11,526 nucleotides of DNA from an uncultured Eubacteriales bacterium. Its GTDB lineage: Bacteria > Bacillota > Clostridia > Oscillospirales > Butyricicoccaceae. The stretch lies in assembly GCA_900555855.1 (NCBI GenBank), contig USML01000060.1:1-11526 (forward strand), read 5' to 3'. The translations under genes and the position numbers were made by a program. Below are positions 1 to 5,596 of the stretch, one piece after another (the first letter of the stretch is position 1; every line of letters starts with the position of its first letter). Below the pieces are notes generated by a model. It ran no database searches. It saw nothing but the letters and a program-made list of their open reading frames with translations, and was not told where the DNA came from.

Positions 1-7
1 CGGCTCA

Positions 8-46
8 CATTCGTTCGCCACCTCCCCTTACACAGGGGAGGCAAGG
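8..46. repeat. Palindromic dispersed repeat, copy 1 (edge copy)
   Basis: The core CTCCCCTTACACAGGGGAG lies at 22-40 and folds as a 7-bp hairpin (CTCCCCT/AGGGGAG) with a TACAC loop. It is preceded by CATTCGTTCGCCAC and followed by GCAAGG. The same core occurs at 8529-8547 and, inverted, at 8388-8406. The outer end of this copy probably continues before position 1. Seen directly; I infer no function. Confidence 0.8.
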
Positions 47-60
47 CGGGGGAGGGAGCG

Positions 61-110
61 CATTCGTTCGCCACCTCCCCTTGCACAGGGGGGCAAGTCC
101 TGCGGGGGAC
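61..110. repeat. Palindromic dispersed repeat, copy 2
   Basis: This is a direct repeat of copy 1 at a 53-bp offset. CATTCGTTCGCCACCTCCCC is identical; there is one substitution in the loop (A30 to G83) and one deleted A in the right arm. The right flank TCCTGCGGGGGACGG (98-112) is, reverse-complemented, nearly the same as the left flank of the copy at 8370-8440. The repeat unit is therefore longer than its core hairpin. The element lies about 160 bp upstream of the S-layer protein start. Confidence 0.8.
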
Positions 111-224
111 GGGGGTTCCCTCTGGGGGAGGAAGACGGGGGAAGGCCGCCCGCGCCGCGATTTTGCACATTTCAGGCGGAAAAGAGGACATTTCGTGCCG
201 CTGCCGGCAAAAACGGGAAAAAAG

Positions 225-233
225 TGCTATGCT
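225..233 (+). promoter_or_regulatory. Possible extended -10 promoter for the SLH protein gene
   Basis: TG-C-TATGCT at 225-233 fits an extended -10 element, placing a start near 240 and a short leader before the ribosome binding site at 258. No good -35 hexamer sits 16-18 bp upstream; CGGCAA at 205-210 is poor. The surrounding DNA becomes A/T-richer than the repeat region before it. Inference only. Confidence 0.3.
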
Positions 234-257
234 GTAGCTGTTGAATTTTATTTTAAC

Positions 258-263
258 AGGAGG
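258..263 (+). promoter_or_regulatory. Ribosome binding site fixing the SLH protein start at 273
   Basis: AGGAGG ends 9 nt before ATG 273. The reading frame stays open upstream to an ATG at 81, but that start lies inside the repeat copy and has no Shine-Dalgarno. It would also add 64 residues in front of a textbook signal peptide. The start at 273 is therefore preferred. Confidence 0.9.
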
Positions 264-272
264 AGAGATCCC

Positions 273-2588
273 ATGAAGAAACGACTGCTCAGTATGCTGC
301 TCTGTCTTGCCATGGTCCTTACGCTGCTGCCCACGGCGGCGTTTGCGGCGGTGACAAGGCTCAAGAGCGTGGACATCGTCATCGAGCTGCCCAAGGCGGG
401 CGATCCCAATGAGATGGAGACGCAGGTCACCGTCAAATCCATCAAAAGCGGGAGCATCGACCTGATGGCCAACGGTGCCACCGTTCAATATACCGAGTGG
501 CAGGGCGACGATGTGATCACTGACGACGACGAATCTCTGTTCCGCGCCGGAACCACCTATCTGGTCAATGTGAAGCTGGCCTTTGACACCACCAAGGGCT
601 ACTGCGCCAATTACAAGGGCAGCGACTATGTGGTGGGGCCGGACACCTTCTCCGCCACCGTTAACGGCGTGCCCGCCACGGTGCGCACCAGCGCGGCCTA
701 TTTTCCCACGCTGCAGGTGAGCCTGACCATCCCGGGCCAGCGGCTCAGCGAGACGGAAAAGGCGGAGCTGGAGGTGGAGCAGGCGGCGAACGCCTCTGCG
801 CTGGCCACCACCCGCCGGGCCATGTATCCCTCCGTCACCCAGGCCGAGGCCGACCGGAACGACCTGACGGCCCTTGCCACCAAGGTGGTCACGCTGGACG
901 GCTCCAACAAGGGCGAGGGCTATGACCTTTCCTGTCTGGATGACTATGAAAATATGGGGACCGTCATTCTGGACGCAGACGACAGCGCCTTTTACAACAC
1001 CTACTGCGCCGAATCCTTCCCCCTGCTGCTCACCCTCACCCGCTATGTGAAGGAGGTCTGGCTGAGCAGCAAGGTGGATGCCTACACCTTCATCCAGCGG
1101 ATGGACGACGCGCTGCGCAGCCCCCTGGACCGCAGCTTCCTTTTCGAATCCCGCAGCGACAAGCCCTTTTATACCGCAGCCACCACGCTGTTGATCCCCG
1201 AGGCCGCCGTCCCCGCCCTCAAGGCGGCGCTGAACGAGCGGGGCTATATCATCCCCTACACCATCAAGGCCTATTCCGGCAGCGATGTGTATGCCGCGCA
1301 GAGGGCCGGGGCCTCCGCTGCCAAGGAATGGTGTACCAGCCACAAATACACACGGCAGATCCGCTCGGCCGACCGGGCCTATACCTATTCCGACTGCCGC
1401 ACCGCCCAGCGGTGGTATTATTCCTGCGACATCTGCGGCAAATGCGAGCGCAACGCCAACCATGTGGCCCAGACGGAATACATCGCCAACACCATCTCCA
1501 TGGCGGAAAAGCTCCATAACGGGCAGTATTATGCCGAGCTGCCCAATGACAGCGCCTATATCGGCGTCAACGCCGCAGGCGAACAGGTCTACTGGCTCAG
1601 CTGCCAGACCTGCGGAAAATCCTCCCGCGAGATCCAGCAGCATCTCACCGCCAGGGAGGTGGCCCTCTCCGGCACGGGCATGAGCCTGGCCCAGTATCAG
1701 GCGGAGGTCAACGCCATGCTGAAGATGCAGGAGACGCTGGCCCTGAGCAGCACGGAGGTCCAGCCGGGGATGTTCACCGTCCGCCGCAGGAGCGACGCAA
1801 AAACCAGCGCCTGGGCCCAGAGCGATGTGAATCTGGCCCTTAACGACGAGCTGCTGGATACGGCGCTGCTGGGCGGCGACTATACGAAAAACATCACCCG
1901 CCTGCAGTTCTGCGCCGTGGCCGTTCGCCTGGCCGAGACGCTGACGGGCAAGAGCATCGCCCCCGCCCCCGCCGGCACCTTTACCGATACGGACAACGCC
2001 TATGTGCGCAAGGCCTATGCCGCCGGCATCACCACCGGCGTTACCGCCACCACCTTCCAGCCGGGCGGCACGCTGACCCGGCAGCAGATGGCCGCCTTCC
2101 TCTACCGCACCCTGCGCTATGTGGAAAAGAACTCTGATTATGCCTATACCAGCTACACCTCCAAGCTGGCCTCCTACAAGGACAACGGCCAGATCCAGAG
2201 CTGGGCCAAGGAGCCCATGGCCTTTATGAACGCCCTGGGCCTGATCACCGGCACCACCGCCACCACCCTCGCCCCCAACGGCACCTGCACCATCGAGCAG
2301 GCCATCATCGTGGCGGAGCGCAGCGTTTATGCCCACCAGATCGGCTGGTATCAGGTCACGGCGGAGGATTATTCCATCTTCTGCCTGGATCCCGCCGCCG
2401 GCACCGTGGTCAACGCCGCCCTCCGTCCCGGCGAGCGGGTTTGGGTCACCGGCCGCCGCCTGGGCAACTACAACGAGTTTACCGATCCCACGGAAAACCT
2501 CCCCTATACCTTCGTTCCCGCCATCAATCCCTATACGAACCAGAAGCTGTATCTCTTCAACCGGGATCTTCGCCCCGTCCGCAACTGA
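273..2588 (+). CDS. Secreted S-layer-homology (SLH) domain protein with Cys-rich zinc-ribbon-like segments
   Basis: This 771-aa exported protein is probably anchored to the cell wall. Residues 1-26 form a Sec signal peptide: MKKR, a Leu/Met-rich core and AFA-A cleavage. The middle (about 27-360) matches no family I recognise. At about 355-460 there are two Cys clusters, C385-x2-C388-x2-C391 with H397, and C444-x2-C447 with H457. They resemble the zinc-ribbon-like repeats common in large exported Clostridia proteins. SLH motifs follow: a half-motif from about 536 (ITRLQF), then 570-615 (FTDT...LTRQQ) and 635-686 (YKDN...TIEQ). In the last one the usual Arg of the TRxx wall-binding motif is replaced by Ile. 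About 85 residues follow, with no LPXTG motif. The gene stands alone, with its own ribosome binding site and terminator. The exported, SLH-bearing nature is clear; ligand or enzymatic role is unknown. Confidence 0.85.
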   Translation: MKKRLLSMLLCLAMVLTLLPTAAFAAVTRLKSVDIVIELPKAGDPNEMETQVTVKSIKSGSIDLMANGATVQYTEWQGDDVITDDDESLFRAGTTYLVNVKLAFDTTKGYCANYKGSDYVVGPDTFSATVNGVPATVRTSAAYFPTLQVSLTIPGQRLSETEKAELEVEQAANASALATTRRAMYPSVTQAEADRNDLTALATKVVTLDGSNKGEGYDLSCLDDYENMGTVILDADDSAFYNTYCAESFPLLLTLTRYVKEVWLSSKVDAYTFIQRMDDALRSPLDRSFLFESRSDKPFYTAATTLLIPEAAVPALKAALNERGYIIPYTIKAYSGSDVYAAQRAGASAAKEWCTSHKYTRQIRSADRAYTYSDCRTAQRWYYSCDICGKCERNANHVAQTEYIANTISMAEKLHNGQYYAELPNDSAYIGVNAAGEQVYWLSCQTCGKSSREIQQHLTAREVALSGTGMSLAQYQAEVNAMLKMQETLALSSTEVQPGMFTVRRRSDAKTSAWAQSDVNLALNDELLDTALLGGDYTKNITRLQFCAVAVRLAETLTGKSIAPAPAGTFTDTDNAYVRKAYAAGITTGVTATTFQPGGTLTRQQMAAFLYRTLRYVEKNSDYAYTSYTSKLASYKDNGQIQSWAKEPMAFMNALGLITGTTATTLAPNGTCTIEQAIIVAERSVYAHQIGWYQVTAEDYSIFCLDPAAGTVVNAALRPGERVWVTGRRLGNYNEFTDPTENLPYTFVPAINPYTNQKLYLFNRDLRPVRN

Positions 2589-2608
2589 CCGGCAGAGAAC
2601 AGAACATC

Positions 2609-2644
2609 GGGCCGCCCCGCAGGGGGCGGCCCGAGCTTTGCTTT
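2609..2644. terminator. Strong intrinsic terminator, probably bidirectional
   Basis: A perfect 10-bp stem GGGCCGCCCC/GGGGCGGCCC (2609-2618 with 2623-2632) has a GCAG loop. It is followed on the plus strand by the T-rich GAGCTTTGCTTTCT. It sits between the convergent stops at 2588 (+) and 2658 (-). On the minus strand the hairpin is followed by GATGTTCTGTTCTC, a weaker U-tract, so it may also end the amidohydrolase transcript. Confidence 0.85.
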
Positions 2645-2657
2645 CTGGGTGGTTTTT

Positions 2658-3845
2658 TTACTTTTCTTCCCGGGTGAGCAGCTTCAGGAGGATCTTCATC
2701 TGCAGGGCGATGCCCACGGGGATGCAGCTTTCGTCCACATCAAACTGCTGGTTGTGCAGAGCGGCGGTGATGCCCTTGGCGCTGCTGCCGCAGCCCAGGT
2801 GATAAAACGCGCCGCCGTGGGCGGAGCCGTCGATGAAGTAGGAGAAATCCTCGCCGCCCAGCGACGGGAACTGCTTCATGAGCACATGCTCCCGGCCCAG
2901 CATCTCCTCGGCGCATTCCTTCATCACATCCACCACCGCATCGGTGTTGATCAGGGCGGCATAGCCCCATTCCACATCCACATCGGCCGTGCAGCCATAG
3001 CCCTGGGCGATGCCCTGCGCGATGGCGGTGATCCGGTCCCGGGCAAAGACGCGGGTCTCGGGATCCAGCGTCCGCAGCGTGCCCGTCATCTTCACCTGAT
3101 CGGCCACGATGTTGCTCTTTGCGCCGCCCTGAATGGTGCCGATGGTGAGGACGGCGTTGTTCAGGGGACTGATGTTGCGGCTGACGAAGGTCTGCAGGCC
3201 GGAGATGATGCCGGCGGCGGCCACGATGGCGTCTACGCCCCGCTCGGGATAAGCGCCGTGGCCGGCCTTGCCGTGGACCACGATGGTGACGGTATCACAG
3301 GAGGCGTTCAGCTGGCCGTAGCGCAGCTCCACATTGCCGGCGTCCATATAGGGTTGGACATGGAGGCCGATGGAATAATCCACCTTGGGGTTTTCGCAGC
3401 AGCCCTGCTGCACCATGCGCTCGCCGCCGCCAACGGTCTCCTCGGCGGGCTGGAAAAACAGCTTCACCGTGCCGGGAAGCTCCGCCTGCATCTCCTTGCA
3501 CAGCTTTGCCACGCCCAGCAGGACGGTCATGTGCACATCGTGGCCGCAGGCGTGCATGACGCCGTCGTTTTTGGAGCAGTAGCTCCGGTCCCGGTCCTCC
3601 TGCAGGGGCAGGGCGTCCATATCCGCCCGGATGCCCACGCAGTTGCCGGGCTTGCCGCCCCGGATGATGCCCAGGATGCCCGTGTCGGCGATCGTCTGAT
3701 GCTCGATGCCCCAGGCGTCCAGCAGGGCGCAGATGCGCCGGTGGGTCTCATGCTCCTGAGTGCCCAGCTCGGGGTGCTGATGCAGCTCCCGGCGGATGGC
3801 GATCATTTCATCGCGGATGGACTCCGCTTGCTTCTGAAAATCCAT
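2658..3845 (-). CDS. M20-family metal-dependent amidohydrolase (HipO / N-acyl-amino-acid hydrolase type)
   Basis: This 395-aa cytoplasmic enzyme has the usual length for the family. It should hydrolyse the amide bond of an N-acylated amino acid or related substrate, using two metal ions. Visible motifs are RRELHQHPEL (18-27), GIRADMDALP (71-80), HACGHDVH (98-105, with ligands C100 and H102), FFQPAEE (130-136, with E135/E136), LH162, the dimerisation domain beginning near GKAGHGAYPERG, GGEDFSYF (330-337) and LHNQQFDVDE (363-372, with H364). The complete Cys/His/Glu set argues for an active enzyme. The ATG start at 3845 has an AAAGGAGA ribosome binding site. There is no signal peptide. It is the last gene of the minus-strand group but is separated from the methyltransferase by a 64-bp AT-rich gap. 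Subfamily assignment (hippurate, IAA-conjugate, N-acetyl-amino acid or peptide-aminobenzoate substrates) cannot be made from sequence reading alone. Confidence 0.92.
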   Translation of the reverse strand: MDFQKQAESIRDEMIAIRRELHQHPELGTQEHETHRRICALLDAWGIEHQTIADTGILGIIRGGKPGNCVGIRADMDALPLQEDRDRSYCSKNDGVMHACGHDVHMTVLLGVAKLCKEMQAELPGTVKLFFQPAEETVGGGERMVQQGCCENPKVDYSIGLHVQPYMDAGNVELRYGQLNASCDTVTIVVHGKAGHGAYPERGVDAIVAAAGIISGLQTFVSRNISPLNNAVLTIGTIQGGAKSNIVADQVKMTGTLRTLDPETRVFARDRITAIAQGIAQGYGCTADVDVEWGYAALINTDAVVDVMKECAEEMLGREHVLMKQFPSLGGEDFSYFIDGSAHGGAFYHLGCGSSAKGITAALHNQQFDVDESCIPVGIALQMKILLKLLTREEK

Positions 3846-3876
3846 AATTTCGCTCTCCTTTTTGGAATAAATGCAA

Positions 3877-3904
3877 GATATATTACGATTTGTTTTGAAA
3901 ACAA
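3877..3904 (-). promoter_or_regulatory. Candidate promoter with overlapping inverted repeat, upstream of the amidohydrolase gene
   Basis: Read on the minus strand, TTGTTT (3904-3899), a 16-bp spacer and TATATC (3882-3877) make a plausible sigma-A promoter. The -35 lies inside a perfect 7-bp inverted repeat TTGTTTT-G-AAAACAA (3890-3904 on the plus strand), which could be a repressor site. This 64-bp gap is strikingly AT-rich compared with the surrounding genes. No regulator is identified. Confidence 0.4.
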
Positions 3905-3909
3905 CGGCA

Positions 3910-4911
3910 TTACAGCGGCTTCTGCGCCTGGATCACATCCCGCAGGATGGCCTGATCCACCCGGTGCTCCAGCCCGGGGATGGGCGGCAGGACGGCAAAG
4001 CCCGCCATGCGCAGCGCCCGCTCCAGCGCGTCCCGCCGGGTGGTATGGCAGTTATAGGCCAGCGCCAGCCCACCGCCGGGCCGCAGGGCGGAAAACCAGC
4101 CCGGCGCACATTGGGCCGTCAGCGCGGCGGCGTCCCGCCGGAGGCCCTCCCTGCCGGAGGCGCCGTGCTGCACGCCATAGGGCAGGTCGCAGGCCAAAAC
4201 ATCGGCGCAGCCCCGGGGCAAAAGCAGGCCGCACTGGGCGGCGTCGCCCCGGACAAAGCGGATAAAGCGGGTCTCCTCCGCCTGCCAGGCCGCCCGGGAG
4301 AGGGCATACTCCGCCTGTACGGCGCGGCCCAGCCGCTTGCCCTCCCGGACGATAGGCTCCTCCCGGAGCTTGTGCTTATAGCGGCCCGTCTTCAGATAGC
4401 GTTCAAAATAGACCTGTCCCTTGTGCAGCGGCTGCTCCAGCGTCTCCACACCGATGGCGTTCCAGCCGCGGATGGCGGCCTCAAACAGGGTGGTCCCCTG
4501 TCCGCACATGGGATCCAGCAGCGTGGGGACAGGCCGCAGACGCGCCGCCGCGGCCGCCGCCAGATGGACCAGCAGCCGGGTGAAGCGCTCGTTGGTCTTG
4601 CCGGGATATTTCAGGATGGTGTTCAGCTCGTCGGGCATGGCCCGCCATTCCGGCGGCTCCACCGGGAGCAGAAGCGCCCCCTCCCGCAGGAACAGGGCGT
4701 AAAAAAGCGAGCTTGCCGCAAGGGCGCGGAGCTGCGCCTCCGTCAGCGGCCGGGGCAGGGAAAGGGCATAGGCCGGCGCGCCGCAGAGGGCGGTCTCCGC
4801 AACCGTCAGCTCCGGCACCAGCGCGGAAAGCTCCGCCGCGGCGGCGGAAAAGGCCCCGGAGAGATAGAGCCGCCCGTGGCCCGGATGGGGCAGCAGCACA
4901 TAGTCTGCCAT
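3910..4911 (-). CDS. TRM11/UPF0020-like SAM-dependent RNA methyltransferase
   Basis: This 333-aa protein should transfer a methyl group from S-adenosylmethionine to a base, most likely a guanine in tRNA, by analogy with the TRM11/TrmG10 group. The Rossmann domain begins with motif I LLDPMCGQGTT (131-141). An acidic residue at the end of strand 2 follows (GVE, E156), then RGDAA (221-225) and the catalytic motif IV DLPYG (242-246), the N/D-P-P-Y type used by N-methyltransferases. KYPGKTNERFTRLL (101-114) is a stretch I recognise from Clostridia TRM11-like proteins. The N-terminal about 95 residues do not show a clear THUMP domain, so the substrate is open. The ATG lies 3 nt after the stop of the upstream YcxB-like gene. 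Its ribosome binding site GGAG (4921-4924) is inside that gene's last codons, which implies one transcript and translational coupling. Confidence 0.82.
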   Translation of the reverse strand: MADYVLLPHPGHGRLYLSGAFSAAAAELSALVPELTVAETALCGAPAYALSLPRPLTEAQLRALAASSLFYALFLREGALLLPVEPPEWRAMPDELNTILKYPGKTNERFTRLLVHLAAAAAARLRPVPTLLDPMCGQGTTLFEAAIRGWNAIGVETLEQPLHKGQVYFERYLKTGRYKHKLREEPIVREGKRLGRAVQAEYALSRAAWQAEETRFIRFVRGDAAQCGLLLPRGCADVLACDLPYGVQHGASGREGLRRDAAALTAQCAPGWFSALRPGGGLALAYNCHTTRRDALERALRMAGFAVLPPIPGLEHRVDQAILRDVIQAQKPL

Positions 4912-4914
4912 GGC

Positions 4915-5439
4915 TCAAAGCTCCAGCTTCTCCGGCTGCTTGCCGGTTTTTTCCGCCAAAAAGGCCAGCAGGCCGGCGCTGTCGCCCTGGGTAAAGTCGC
5001 CCTTGCCCAGGATGTGGGCCTTGCCGGGGCCGACGAAGAGGAAGAGATAATCCTTCGTCTCCACCAGACGGGTCAGGGCGCCGTAGCTCAGATGCTCCGC
5101 CGCGCCGCCGGCGGGGGCGGCGTCGAAGCCGTTTTCCCCGAAGCGGTAATCCACCTGCTGGCGCTTGCCGCCCAGCGCCCGCATCAGACGGCGGCGGGAC
5201 CGGGCCAGCCCCATGGGCTGGGAAAACAGCAGCAGCAGGCCGATGAGCAGGATAAACGAATGCACCAGCTGAAAGCCCCGGACGAGCATCACCGTCACGC
5301 CGAAGGCCAGGATCGCCAGCGCCACCACCCGGGAGACCGTTCGGGAAAGGGGCGTGGACTGCCCCGCCTGAATGACGGCGGCATAGGCCGTCATGGCCTT
5401 TTCATCCCAGGTGGTATGTACGATGTATTGCAGCTTCAT
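4915..5439 (-). CDS. YcxB-like membrane protein
   Basis: This 174-aa protein has two adjacent transmembrane segments (about 36-53 and 57-74), separated by a short turn and followed by an Arg-rich cytoplasmic stretch (SRRRLMR). The C-terminal domain (about 95-168) reads YGALTRLVETKDYLFLF...GKGDF, the pattern of the YcxB-like C-terminal domain in Firmicutes. This is a PH-like fold by my recollection and has no established biochemical role. The ATG at 5439 follows AAGGAGGG (5447-5454) with a 7-nt spacer. It is the first gene of the minus-strand group, with a strong promoter at 5484-5512, and is divergent from secA. It is probably co-transcribed with the TRM11-like methyltransferase 3 nt downstream. 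The family call is fairly firm; the function is unknown. Confidence 0.75.
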   Translation of the reverse strand: MKLQYIVHTTWDEKAMTAYAAVIQAGQSTPLSRTVSRVVALAILAFGVTVMLVRGFQLVHSFILLIGLLLLFSQPMGLARSRRRLMRALGGKRQQVDYRFGENGFDAAPAGGAAEHLSYGALTRLVETKDYLFLFVGPGKAHILGKGDFTQGDSAGLLAFLAEKTGKQPEKLEL

Positions 5440-5483
5440 GGAAGCACCCTCCTTTTTGCCGAAAGATTCACGCTTTGTTCATC

Positions 5484-5512
5484 AGTATAGCACAAAAACC
5501 CGCCCGCAACAA
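5484..5512 (-). promoter_or_regulatory. Sigma-A promoter for the YcxB-like gene
   Basis: On the minus strand TTGTTG (5512-5507), a 17-bp spacer and TATACT (5489-5484) match the sigma-A consensus well. TGC directly before the -10 gives an extended -10. It lies about 45 bp upstream of ATG 5439 with the ribosome binding site between. It is the best promoter match in the window. Confidence 0.75.
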
Positions 5513-5523
5513 CCGGTTTCTGC

Positions 5524-5552
5524 TTTCTTTTCGGCGAAGGCTGTGGTAAAAT
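5524..5552 (+). promoter_or_regulatory. secA: Likely secA promoter (extended -10)
   Basis: TG-G-TAAAAT at 5544-5552 is an extended -10 close to TATAAT. The -35 region 17 bp upstream (TTTCTT, 5524-5529) is weak, as is common with extended -10 promoters. The resulting leader of about 35 nt includes a small AAGAG/CTCTT hairpin (5565-5578) and the ribosome binding site AAAGGAA ending at 5588. It is back-to-back with the minus-strand promoter at 5484-5512. Confidence 0.6.
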
Positions 5553-5596
5553 AAAAAGGATTTTAAGAGGTTTCTCTTCTGAAAGGAAGTTTTGCA

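Noticed and set aside
8..98. Possible CRISPR repeats at the window start
   Set aside because: There are only two units, each itself a hairpin with GC-rich flanks, and the same sequence recurs singly and inverted elsewhere. No cas genes are present.
81..272. A 64-residue N-terminal extension of the SLH protein
   Set aside because: It begins in a repeat copy, has no ribosome binding site, and would bury the signal peptide. AGGAGG at 258-263 marks ATG 273.
2649..5490. Two long plus-strand frames (2649-4265 and 3871-5490) opposite the minus-strand genes
   Set aside because: They run antisense across well-supported amidohydrolase, methyltransferase and YcxB-like genes, cross gene boundaries, and read as Gly/Ala/Arg/Gln-rich sequence without motifs.
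5553..5596. secA leader hairpin AAGAG-GTTT-CTCTT as an autoregulatory switch
   Set aside because: The stem is only 5 bp, and nothing like the secM arrest system is present; too weak to claim regulation.
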